Source: Rotaria sp. Silwood1
Lineage: Eukaryota > Rotifera > Eurotatoria > Philodinida > Philodinidae
DNA: 64,000 nt
Reading direction: 5' to 3'
Assembly: GCA_905250075.1 (NCBI GenBank)
Contig: CAJNOP010000366.1
Location: forward strand, 1-64,000
The position numbers and the translations under genes were made by a program. Every line of letters begins with the position of its first letter. The stretch's first letter is position 1. The notes under the pieces are model-generated. The model was not told the origin of the DNA, searched no databases, and saw nothing but the letters and a program-made list of their open reading frames with translations. Shown here in pieces: positions 47,601 to 58,401 of the stretch.

Positions 47601-48200
47601 TTTGATTGAAACAGTAATATATATTGTTATAAATTCTTTAAATTGATATGAGTTATGCAGCGGTAGTTTTGATTATTTTTATTATGTATTATTTTATTCA
47701 TTTTGAATATTATTGATCATAATGCTATTTATAACTTACATATGTTTATTCTTTGTGGATTGAAAATGACGCACACATTTATTGAAGACAATGCAACTAA
47801 AATATTTTCTCCTTTTTTTATTATTAGTCTTGAGAATGTTACACTCGGAAGTGCTTGCATGTTAAAGGATGACTTTTTAGGCTAAATTCTGCCCCAAGGA
47901 GCGAATTATTACATACTTTTAGGGATAAAATAAAATAAAAGAGAGAGTAAAAGCCGAACAAATTGATTCATAAACAGCAGTTAAGATGCATGAGTAGAAC
48001 GAGAAGCAGAAGAATATCAAAAGAAAAAAAGAAAAGTGAAACAAGAGAGAGAACAAATGGAGAAAGGGACAGAAACAAAATAAACAGGAAAAGAAAACAA
48101 AAGAAAAAGAACACCATGGGGCATTAAAACAAATCATCTTTTCATTCTTTATTTTTTTGAAATCAATTCTCATCAGTAAAAGACACCCACTTCAAGAAAA
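44660..48200. other. AT-rich stretch without a supported gene
   Basis: No gene recognised. The segment 47935-48115 is almost pure purine on the plus strand (GAAAAG-type). It lies directly downstream of the minus-strand LINE fragment at 48210, so it may be the LINE's pyrimidine-rich 3' UTR. Confidence 0.45.
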
Positions 48201-48209
48201 AAAGATTAA

Positions 48210-49300
48210 TGTCAATCAATTAATTGTCGGACACGATGTGAATGGAAAAAATGACCAAGATGATCGTTTTTTATTTTGGAAAAATTATCTCAAATGAAAA
48301 TGTCCTCATAGAAAAGTGAAGAACCGAGATTCGTCGTAGATATAGTCTTTAATTTTCTTTGGATATAATTTTTAACATAAAATCCAAGTGATATTCAGAT
48401 GTGAAATTGAACAAAGTATGAGCAGAAATAAAAGGGCAGCAATGTACCAGTTGTAGTGTCACACGGAAGTTTTGTTGTAGCCTAACCTTTAGAGATTTTG
48501 GAAGAAGAGAATAGACGAGGCATAATCACACGAAATGGGGAAAAGTGAATGTAAAGAAACATTGACACAGAACCTTACACGACATAGTACGTCCTGATTT
48601 TAGTCATTTAAGTTTTCCTAACGATCTCTGAATATTTTCTATAGATTTTTCAACTGTTGGTTGGAGTGATAGTTTGCCCGTCTAGGTAAAACCTAGATAA
48701 TTGAATTCCTTTACTACTTTCAATGATTTTTCTTCCATTGTTACATTTACCGTCGGTCTTTTTACTTGTGTATGAAATATTTGCACTACCGTTTGCAAGA
48801 GATTCATCGGATTGTTTTCATTTTTTTTTGAATAGCCGATTACAAATTGGTGTACCTTCTTTTTCTAAATATTCTATCATCGGCGCTAAATTTTTCATTA
48901 TGGGAAGTGTAATTAACACACAAAGTTCATCTGCAAATCGATGACTTGAATGAGCAGCTAGATAATTTGTAAGATCAGAATTAAAAACAATGAATAGTTA
49001 CGAACTTAGACTACTATTCTTTGGAAAACCTATATTTATATCAAATACTTTTGAAGTTTTCTCACCGAATTCTACGTAAGCTTTTCTATTTTTTAACCAG
49101 TATTCCGTCATTTTTAGTAATTTGAGCGGCATACCTATTATTCTATTCAGTTTGCATACGAGGACAGCGTGCCAAACACAATCATATGCCTTTTGATAAT
49201 CAAAATATATAGCTAGCGTTGGGATATTGGCAGTCATGTTGTTTTTCACTTCCTGGCAAATCAAGAATCGAGTAATATTCATAGTGCTCAAAGAACGAAT
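48210..49300 (-). pseudogene. LINE reverse transcriptase fragment B, decayed
   Basis: Read from 49300 downwards, the frame gives IPTLAIYFDYQKAYDCVWHA (RT motif A), then KTSKVFDINIGFPKNSSLSS (motif B, normally PQGSSLSP). A stop follows, then LFIVFNSDL and HRFADELCVLI (motif C, with the catalytic FADD changed to FADE). Farther on come FNYLGFT and KLSLQPTVEKSIENIQRSLG (thumb), then a C-terminal part with FRVTLQLVHCCPF and HLGHFFHSHRVRQLID near 48215. Several stops and frameshifts show it is dead. It represents the second half of an ORF2 of a different subfamily from fragment A. Confidence 0.75.
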
Positions 49301-49304
49301 GTAG

Positions 49305-51319
49305 TCAACATTCTAGATCGACGCATTGTGCAGTATATTTGATCCCTATTTGACCGGCAACAACAGCTACTAAATCATCAGCAAAGAAAAAAGACATGGC
49401 CGTGAGAAGGTGATTCCCCATATCAGCATGATACGTGATGAAGAGGGTCGGAGTAAAACTGGATCCTTGCGGTCCACCTTGAGGAATTGGAAAGCAACGG
49501 GATCGTTTGCCAGGAACCTCTATCGTATCCATTCTACCTTCGAGCCGAGGGTGAATTCATTTGACAAAGGCAAGTGGAATGCCCATTCTAACTAATCTTT
49601 CTAAACAGCCTTCGAGCCATAATTGATCAAATGCACTCTTCAAATCAACGAAAACTGTAGCAAATGGTGAGCTATTTGACAAATAGAAGGATATTTGTTC
49701 GATTCGGAGTAATACAAGTGTTTGTAGGTGATGTTCCGCACGAAATCAAGATTGATTATCGAGTGAAATTCCTCGATCTTTGAGGACTTGTAGAAACCTA
49801 TTGAGAAATAGACAGTCGTGGACTTTGAAGAACGACTCCAGTAGTGAAATTGGTCGGGTTTGATCTGGAGTACAAATTGCGTCTTTTGTTGCGAGTAAAA
49901 CCAGTCTGACGTCTTTCCATCGCTTTGGTAGATAACATGCTGAAAATGAATGATTATACGGACGAAGGAAGGAATGCCAATCGTTCTTCAGGATCTTACC
50001 CAGTAAAAATAGTGCAAGTCCATGACTGTTACACGAGCGTTTCTTTTCTCTACCGACTAGTACTGTGAGAACTTCTGGCTAACTTACCAAAGGAATCAGA
50101 TCTGAACAGTTGTCAAAATTCAGTGGAAGGATATCCACATACGGATGAGGTTTCATCATCATTGGCTCTTCGAAAAGTTGTTCATAATGATCAGCTGTAA
50201 GATTAGCCATGTTTTGGGGCTCCTTGTTGAATTCTCCTTACGCTGACATAAACTCACGAAGTGAAGATGATGCTGCACGAAAATGTCTCTTTGTGCTACT
50301 CCAAAAAAGTGCTCACGTTTTTCCACATTTATGGCGATGGGCTAGATTCTTAGCAAGTAGTTCTTGTTGAAATCTCCTAAATTGAGCTCGTGCAGCGTTA
50401 CGAAGACGGCGTGCCTTTTCTCGACGGATAATACTTCCTTTTCTTTTTGCTTTAAATGCCAATGATCGACTACGAAGCAGCAGAGCTTTAAGATCCACGG
50501 GCACGACTATTCTCGATAATTTACATGGAAAGTACAAGATGCAACGAACAGCTAATGCGATCAAAAATTCAATGAATAAATCGTAAGTTACGTCGTAATG
50601 ATTTTCATCCCATTGATGGCCCTAAAACTCGAAAGTATAAGACAGAAAAAGTGAGAATACTGCCTATATCGTTCTAGAAGCCATGCATGTTTCACGACGT
50701 TGACAAGCTAAAGTGCAGATGATACGTTTATGATCACTTATTGTAGGAAGTTCATGTGTTTGAATAGTGATTTCAATTCCAGCAGCTAAAGCGTAGTCGA
50801 TCGTCCGATCGGATCGAAGAGACGTATGTGTATCAGGTATATAAGGCGTCAGTCTGTAGCTGTCTGTTCAATTAAGCAGAGTATCGGCTTTATCGCCATC
50901 TTTTTCCAAATCAATGTTAAAATCCCCCATAATAACACATGATGCTGTAGTAAAATGGGAGAAATCGTTCCTTGACCAAGTTTTGCTAGCTGGAGCATAT
51001 ATACCGAATAGACAAAGCGATTACTCTAGATGTATGCCCACAACGCAGACATTTGGCAGCACACATGCTACGTGTGAGATACTAATGTTATGATGAGTAA
51101 GTACAATGACTCCATCGTGAGTATTTTCTCCCGCTTGGTAGAAAAACAGGTAGTCGGAATAGGTAGATATACTTCATCCCATCTGACATCTAGACCACGT
51201 ACATTAAAATAAAGAGTGTGTAAAAATGAAAGGGAAGAAGAAGATTTCCGCCGGATGAGCGAAGGCCACCGAGACAGAGAGGACGATAAGGTCTTGGATG
51301 CATGCCATTCTTCTATCAT
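49305..51319 (-). pseudogene. LINE A ORF2 (endonuclease and reverse transcriptase), decayed
   Basis: The APE endonuclease begins with FNVRGLDVRWDEV (about 51215). It continues with MGDFNIDLEKDGDKADTLL (about 50930-50875) and a TSLRSDRTIDYALAAGIEIT ... SDHK block near 50830-50730. The basic linker RRLRNAARAQFRRFQQELLA lies at about 50410-50350. RT motif A is ATVFVDLKSAFDQLW near 49665-49625. Motif B is PIPQGGPQGSSFTPTLF and motif C FFADDLVAVVAG, in 49495-49350. Each block is in a recognisable frame, but stops and frameshifts separate them. The 3' third (thumb and C-terminus) is missing, and fragment B follows instead. Confidence 0.75.
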
Positions 51320-51441
51320 ATTACATAATAAGTCGAAGTCGTTTGAAGAGAGAATATTTTTTGAGGAAAGAAGAAAATTATAGTCTATAGTCTTACAAGC
51401 TGGTGTTTGAACAATATGGCGAGGAATTAAACAGCTTCAAT

Positions 51442-53172
51442 TCATTTAGATAAGGAGTATTGTGTCTTGAACTTTTGAGCTTTCGACATGAGGTATTTCT
51501 TATCATCCAGTGTTAAATTAACATTATTAACTAGGATCCAGCAGATATTGTTTATAACCTTATAAATGCTTGGTATCTGATTTTGTAATTCATTTTCTAG
51601 CTCATGACCTTTCTTCTCAATAGTTTCGGTTTTCATATCAGCTTCTTCATGACGTTTGCGCATTTCATCACGAAGATCATCCATTGTTTCATATGTTTTC
51701 TTTGAGCCATTCGTGATTTCATCAAGAAGTGAGTCTAGTTTTTTCCAAAGTCAAGTGTTTAACTTTATTTCAGTTGCTTGACTAGTTGTAACAGCTCTGT
51801 ATGGTTGTCTATGTTTTGCAAAGACGAGTGGAAAATCATTTTGAGATGGATTTGCATTATCAAAGCCATTAGATTGTGTTACAGGCTGTTGTAGAAGATT
51901 GCACGTGAGGGCAACACGATAGCTCTTCACTGTCGGAAATTTTGGATCTGTTGATTTATGGTTACCACCGCACCTGATACATTTCAGTATTACGATTTGG
52001 GCAATTATTTTGAAAATGACCGATTTCGCAGCAGGTGTCACAAATTAAGACTTGAGAAGGAGCGAAGTATTCAACCGCTCGATATTTCATATAGTTGATT
52101 GTCAATTCTTTTGTTGCATTGCTTCATTTCGTGCTTTAGGGCATGAGAACTCGACTTTCACAGTACGCACAGGCTGTTGAGTACGATTCTTTAGTCGAAT
52201 CACCTGGACCATCTGTCGATATTGTTCTTTAATATCTTGCACGAACTTCGTCCAATCAATATTCAAGGAAACGTTAGAAAGAATAACACAGAGTTGTAGT
52301 GGAATCGAGGGTTTTTTGATAAAATATGTTTCGGCACACAAGAATGTAGACCAATTAGAATCATTATTTAGAAAACAAAATGAATCAATGTTGTCGACGA
52401 AGACAAGAATGCAATTATCATTCTCCAATTTCTTATGTCGATCGGCAACAATCTTCAAATCCATATTTATTTCTTTGATATATGTGACCAGTTCATCCAT
52501 CACCAGCTTGTCTTTTACACCTGTTTTGTACGAGATTAAAAATGGAGAAAAAGGATACAGTGTAGATGCGAAACGGAATACAGCAGAAGAAACTTCGACA
52601 TCTTGTGAGTTTGCTTGAGTAGAAGACGTAGGAAGATCATTAGGTTTTTGACCGTTTATTGCTACTGTTTTTAACTTTTTCGATGTAAAATATTGAGATG
52701 CACGAGTTTGAGGAAGTTGTTGGCCAGCTTGCTGTGGATTGACACTTATATCAAATGACCTGCTTACATCACCAATAAGTCTGTTGGAAGTTTGCGCCAT
52801 CTAATTATTCATAACTGTTGCTCCCGGTGGGGACGTCGCTATCGGCTTATTCATTAACATTGAATGAGGAATTACATGATTAGTTGGTATGTACTGAGAA
52901 AACGAAGGTGGTTGTTGTTAATACGTGACTTGCCTTCAGATGAGTGACGAAATACACTGTTACATTCCTTGGTTGAATGACAAGTATTATTGTTGAACGG
53001 ATTGTTGATGTTGATGAAGTAATTGCTGCTTCACATTGGGTAGTGTGACTTGTTTAACAAGCATTAGACGTATGTGTTCAGTGGGTTGACCATTATTATT
53101 AATCCATTGTTGTACCAGTACTTGATCACTCGAGTAATTTCCGTTTTGAGGAGGTTTGCACCGTCTGTGCAT
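51442..53172 (-). pseudogene. LINE A ORF1 (nucleic-acid-binding protein), decayed
   Basis: The longest part (52800-52102, 232 codons) starts MAQTSNRLIGDVSRSFDI. It contains a region like a reverse-transcribing element RNA-binding domain (FLISYKTGVKDKLVMDELV, LENDNCILVFVDNID, VRTVKVEFSCPKARNEAM). Next, in shifted frames, come two zinc knuckles: CDTCCEIGHFQNNC (about 52035-51995) and CIRCGGNHKSTD (about 51970). A charged coiled-coil-like end follows (51684-51442, DLRDEMRKRHEEADMKTETI). A Gln-rich segment at 53172-52987 probably belongs to the N-terminus. The role is RNA binding and RNP formation in LINE transposition. At least two frameshifts. Confidence 0.65.
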
Positions 53173-53691
53173 ACGTTTGATTGGTGTTTATGTGTGTTTG
53201 TTGAAAGGGGATTTGATCAGATTGAGGGACAAGCTACATTAACGCGAGAATTTCGAAGATTTTACACTTCGAGATTCGCACGAAAGTTTAAAAAAAGAAC
53301 AATACAACATGTACGTACACTGGTATTGCATGCATCTTATCAAGAGGAATGAGAACAAAAGAATGAACTTCTATCATCAAATCTTTCAACTCATAAGATA
53401 AATTTACCCGTACTTTTTATAGTTCATCTTTATAATTTTTATGAGAGAAAATACAGATAATTATCAAGTTCGATCATGGCTTAGCGAAATCCGACATTAT
53501 CTCCAAAGATCACCAAAACTTTAGTTCCTGCTTGAAGTGATATTGTTAAAACTTAAGGAATCTTGATCTATCTATAGATATTGAAAAAAAGAACTACTGC
53601 TGAGTGTAAGTAAGCCTAATAATCATATTTATGAATTGAGAAAGAGAACATCTTCATTCAAGAAACGTGATATTTAATAAAATTTGATTTT

Positions 53692-54504
53692 ATGACTATG
53701 GTCTGCTCGATGCGTAATACAATCAATGCAACGGAAACAACACAAAGCAATAAAAGCAGATATTTTATTACGAAATCAGCACCTATATTAGTCGAACTGC
53801 AGGCACATAATTTATTATATTTGATTTTACTTGTCAAACAGAAACGGTTATCCACATATGCATTGTATATTGGTAGTTTCAATCCGTAAGCTTATGATTT
53901 GATACGACGACATGCTCTAGGGTTTTAATTAGTAAATGATATTAAATGAAAACAATTACACGATGAATCAGTTGACCGTTTGATCTTTCTGGTTCATTAC
54001 AAACATCGAACCGATTGTCAATTATTATCTTCACAAACTCAAAATGATATCGATCAAATAGTTATTGCACAAGGTATCGCCGATGCATCTAATGATGCTA
54101 TCGACATAGTGGATGGCTTAGAAATGTCCTATTGATTGCAAAAACAAATTGTTCTCGGTTGAAACCCAATCAGTGAATATGTGTTTGGATAATCAAGCAC
54201 AAATTCAAAGATGTATGATTAACCTTCTCCAGTATCCAATACAGACGATAAGGACTTTCATACAGCTAGGAATCATGATGATAATCCTTTCTCGAACGAT
54301 GATCATATTGATGAAGACAAACAGTATGCTCTATTAGAGCTCATCATTGATACAAAAAAAGTGACTTTTTTGAGTAAAAGTCTTCAATGGATTAAACATT
54401 ACATCCAATATTCTTACGTTAAAGTTTTCATTGTCCTGTTACGAAATATCGACAGAAATAATCTGCTTGCTAGTTATTTGTCGGTGAACAAAATAGACTT
54501 TTAA
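53692..54504 (+). pseudogene. decayed gene of unknown function, one reading frame with stops
   Basis: Three open segments (53692-53889, 53950-54135 and 54223-54504) lie in the same plus-strand frame and have protein-like, acidic composition. Examples are SVDRLIFLVHYKHRTDCQLL, DDNPFSNDDHIDEDKQYALL and KSLQWIKHYIQYSYVKVFIV. About seven stop codons fall between them. Because the frame does not change, the pattern suggests point-mutation decay of one gene or a transposon ORF, rather than chance frames. I recognise no family. Confidence 0.35.
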
Positions 54505-54683
54505 ATAAATAGATAACTTGGAGTAATAGAAGCTCATGAAAATTATAAATATCTTTTCAATAAGTGGCAGTTTGTTTAACTAAAGTTCTAGAATGAGTGA
54601 TTTCAAGGGAGTTCAACAGGATTGAAGTATGCTGTTACCCATCATTTTTCATTAACACTAGAATCTGAAAAAATCAGCAATTC

Positions 54684-56021
54684 TTATTCAGAACTATTTA
54701 TTACAATGTCATCTTTCCCAGGAGTAGAGTTCTCACTTTTCGTTGTGTCAGCATCTGTCTTCGATGATTCTCGAGGACCGAGAAACATCCTGCTATAGTC
54801 CTCATATCGTTGATCAATTGCATCGTGCGTGAGTCCGAACTCGTCTAGTGTATAGGTATTGCGTCCTTGCTTGCCTTGAGGATTATCACGAAGCCATGTC
54901 AACATAGCCTGCTCAAAGTCTTCTGACCACGTGAGGCCGAAATGATCGTAGATGCAACGAACGGTATCAATTGGCTTTTTCATGAGATCGTCATAGAGTA
55001 CGTCAAAAATGGGAACATGTGGATGAGCACGACGAAAATTCACAATACGATTAATTTGAACATCCGTCGCACGCAAACGGCGTTCCACGATCATTTGTCT
55101 ATCGATCGCCGCATCATTCTTGCTGCTATCGAAATAAATGGTCGCGAATGCCAACCCTAAGCGAATCGAGGAAGGTACCACATCATGTAGTTGGCGGTGA
55201 GTCATGATGAGTGAGACAGAGGGATAATGACGTAGCAAAGTGTCAAGATTGAATATATGGTACGGAGTTTTCAAGAGCCAGTGTGACTGTGGCGCATCGA
55301 CACTATTTAACATCTGCATAAATGTCTTGTGATACTCATAGACAAAGTTCTTGTTTGAATCGTCGTAAAACCAAGTCGCAAGTTCCGTACTATCGTGAGG
55401 TTCCAGATGAGGCACTAGAAGACCACCTTGATAAAGGATGAATACATCTTCCTCATATGTATAAAAAGGGTGAGAGGCACTTCGCTCTCGATCGTATTCC
55501 TCGGATCCAAAACCTTTCAATTCCTCCTTTAACTTGCTTGCAATGATTTTACGTTGTGTTTGTGCTACAGCATCCGAGCGAGCTAGTGGTGGGACCGGGT
55601 ACATCATGTCGAGTAACGAAGGAGCTCGACATGCAGGATCACAGGCAAGCAGATTGTAGAGAAGCGTGGAGCCGGTACGATGCGGCCCGCACAAAACGAA
55701 TAATGGCGGCATAGGATGTGCTGCTGTTTGAACTTCCGGATGGGCAGCAACATAGTTGAGCACGTTCTTGCAATTCGTGTAGTTCTGTTCTACTGACGTA
55801 CAGAATAGGTGTCGACCGATCGGTGTTAGTCGATCATTGGCTAGTACAATGCCAGCAGTCAATTGAAACGCATGCAAGATCTCAGTATGAAAACTAAATC
55901 TTGCTTTGGCTTCGTCGCTAAGGTCATCTTCACATAGAGTCACATCTGTACAAAGAACTGAATGTTCCACAGTGTTATTTGTATGCTCAGTGGGTATATC
56001 ACAGGCAGATTCATTTTCCAT
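54684..56021 (-). CDS. sulfotransferase family protein
   Basis: This is an intact intronless frame of 445 residues. It transfers sulfuryl groups from PAPS to an unknown acceptor (family knowledge). The 5'-phosphosulfate-binding loop is CGPHRTGSTLLYNLL (residues 111-125, with the PxxRTGST pattern). WLLKTPYH follows at 248-255. The 3'-phosphate-binding segment is MTHRQLHDVVPSSIRLGL (273-290). A C-terminal DVLYDDLMKKPIDTVRCIYD block is typical of Sulfotransfer_3-type enzymes. There is no signal peptide or membrane anchor at the N-terminus, so a soluble cytosolic enzyme is likely. The closest style I know is bacterial (actinobacterial-like). Higher GC and lack of introns in AT-rich surroundings agree with horizontal acquisition, which bdelloids show often; this is inferred. 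The ATG at 56021 starts the acidic N-terminus. The Ser/Asp/Lys-rich tail after residue 425 looks like a host extension. A GTAATAAATAG sequence near the stop could serve as a poly(A) signal. Confidence 0.85.
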   Translation of the reverse strand: MENESACDIPTEHTNNTVEHSVLCTDVTLCEDDLSDEAKARFSFHTEILHAFQLTAGIVLANDRLTPIGRHLFCTSVEQNYTNCKNVLNYVAAHPEVQTAAHPMPPLFVLCGPHRTGSTLLYNLLACDPACRAPSLLDMMYPVPPLARSDAVAQTQRKIIASKLKEELKGFGSEEYDRERSASHPFYTYEEDVFILYQGGLLVPHLEPHDSTELATWFYDDSNKNFVYEYHKTFMQMLNSVDAPQSHWLLKTPYHIFNLDTLLRHYPSVSLIMTHRQLHDVVPSSIRLGLAFATIYFDSSKNDAAIDRQMIVERRLRATDVQINRIVNFRRAHPHVPIFDVLYDDLMKKPIDTVRCIYDHFGLTWSEDFEQAMLTWLRDNPQGKQGRNTYTLDEFGLTHDAIDQRYEDYSRMFLGPRESSKTDADTTKSENSTPGKDDIVINSSE

Positions 56022-58169
56022 GTTCTTGTAATAGGTTTGTGAAGTACTGCGTTGTAGTTTTTTCTTTTTCTGTCTAAAATATGCTCGGCAGACTTTGTTC
56101 CCAGTTTTATGTTTAGGTCACATTTCTCATTCAAATAAGATATTCGAAAAATCTTGGTGGAGGAAACTTAAATAGCTCTTGAATAGCTCGAGTGATTTGC
56201 AGGAGTCCTCTACAATTTATCGGGTGTTCCCTTAATATTTATTCTGAACAGCTTAGAGAAAACCTTTATACCCACGGATATTAGAATCAACATCATTTGA
56301 TTGATGGACAAATTTTAACTACCAAAGATTGTAAAATGAAGCCTGCCCATTAAATTTGACAAAAAATGCGAAAAGAGGGTGCTATTAAAAAACTAATGAA
56401 ATTATATCATTATTATCGGAGTGATGACTATTTGAAAAGATTGTTCAGTAGAATACTGAATTATAACAAAATGAATGGCTCCTCGTATTTTGAAAATGAA
56501 GTACATTAGTTTTCCGATACCATTTCTACTAGTATGCGGATTAAAAGAGGATTATCTACGAAGGCTACTAAAGATCAGTCTTTTTAGTTCAGTGTGCTCA
56601 CTTAAAACTAAGGATATATAAAAAGAATTAGGAATAAAATCATGAAAACTCATGGATATCGCTTAAATGATTTAAGAGCTGTGCAACTTTTTATTCTCCG
56701 GGTCTTTTGAAACACTTTGCATGGTAGCAGTTTGGTTTAATGAAATAGTCTTTAGAAATATGGCACATGTTTTTCATGTGTTCGACAGAAAAATACTCAC
56801 AGTAGATAACTCGACTATTTCATCGAGAAACTCATCACAGCAAAAATGCAAGCAATTAGCACCTCTCTTTTCATCTGGTCGTAGCAGACTAATCTTTCTC
56901 GTTTCTTATCTCCATCATTGAAAAAAGAACGCATGTTTATTAGATAAATATGGTGATAAACTAGTGCATGGTAGTTGCAATATGATATCTCATTACACTG
57001 ATGTGCCCAATTTTTCTTTCAGTTTCTTTTCGAACGTGCGACAGGCACGACAAGTTTTTTTCACGAACGAATTCCGTTGTAATATCTTAGGAAACATACA
57101 TTAATTACTATCAAAACATAAGCATCAATCCCACCGTTCCGATGTGGTTGATCGTGTGGGCTATGCGTATAGTCGAGTTTTGAGTAGGGGTACCAGTGCA
57201 ACTGCGTGTGAGTGAACAGCAGATCAACATCCACGCCCGCACCATGGACAAGAAAAGCGGAGGGGGGGGGGGGCAGGAGCAATCCTTACAAGTAATATAG
57301 CTGATGACTTCATATTTCGTATAATTATCGTTCTCACTTAATGCTGATTATCTGTGCTTATTTAGCCGCTTCTGCTCGAAAATTTCTGAAGAATAGGCTT
57401 TTGACTCAATTTTTTACAAAACGCCGCGTTTTCGCTCAGATCATCTTGAAAGGTTCAGTCCTCTTCGTTGCTTCTGCCGTGAGATACAGATATTCAAAAT
57501 TCTGTTTTGTCAAAACGCAAATTTTGGGCTTTAATTAGTATATCATGACAGACACAACGAAAAAGGTCGAAGCTTTCACAATAAACTAATTTCATTGAAA
57601 GCATTGTTTCCGCAGAGTTTCAAGTCAAAACTAGAAAGTCAACACTCAACGTGACCCGAGGGAAAGTGCAGAGTTTTGTTGAAAAGTTCAGAAAAACTTC
57701 GATACCATAAGCACAAAGATCTGGAAAACCAAATCATTCCAGGCTTTTTCGATGCTGTCGAATTCTCATACAATGAACATAGTAGAAATTTATCTATGAG
57801 TCATGCTTAGAACAAAACAATCGTTGTAGTAGTCTAAAATTTCATGTATTTGAGCTTGTGTTATTTATCAGCAACGATTGGAAAACTTCATCGATCTAAA
57901 AGATAAGCATTTACTATACAAATCGCTCGGAGTCGATCTACATGGTAGGTTATATTTCCGACGTTGTATCTCAATAAGGGTTTAAATGGGCACCTATACA
58001 AGATGGACAATGACATGTACTATTAGATATTAAATTAAAATTCAAAAAAGAAAAGCTTCAGCAAAAAATGGCATTATTCACTAGTCATTATTTCTTAGTA
58101 TCTTACGAGAAGCTTTTTGAGCCTATTGTTTAGTTTATTATACCCTTACCATGCTAGTATAGGGTGAAG
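56022..58169. other. intergenic stretch without a supported gene
   Basis: No recognised gene. A run of 12 G (57262-57273) and a weak GTGTGG/CACGCCC pair (57124-57245) are the only low-complexity features. A GGGTGTTCCC sequence at 56221 resembles the MITE termini seen elsewhere, but I found no inverted partner. Confidence 0.4.
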
Positions 58170-58401
58170 ATCAAAAAATTACAAAAAATACGCACAAAAA
58201 GAAAAGAAGAAAAAAGAGAGAGAAAAAGAAAAAGAAAAATGTTCATTCGGGTGATTTATTGTTTGACCATCGTAGAACGCCAGAACCAAGTGCCGTTTTC
58301 CGCATATAACCTCCATACTTTGTGAGTGTGGTTTGGGTTATATCCATCATGAAGTACTTGGTAAAGAAGTTCAGCTTTTTCGTCTTGTTTACATACCATT
58401 A

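Larger units (their letters stand above)
49305..53180 (-). mobile_element. decayed APE-type LINE A, 3'-truncated
   Basis: A minus-strand non-LTR retrotransposon with, in order, ORF1 (53172-51442), an ORF2 endonuclease (51319-50650), a linker (50564-50313) and RT (about 50300-49305). It breaks off just after the FADD motif and is joined to LINE fragment B. Multiple frameshifts and stops are present. The two-ORF layout with RRM-like and zinc-knuckle ORF1 suits the Jockey/I/CR1 group; the clade is not resolved. Confidence 0.75.

Noticed and set aside
47919..48173. Phe/Ser/Cys-rich minus-strand frame
   Set aside because: Produced by the purine-rich simple sequence.
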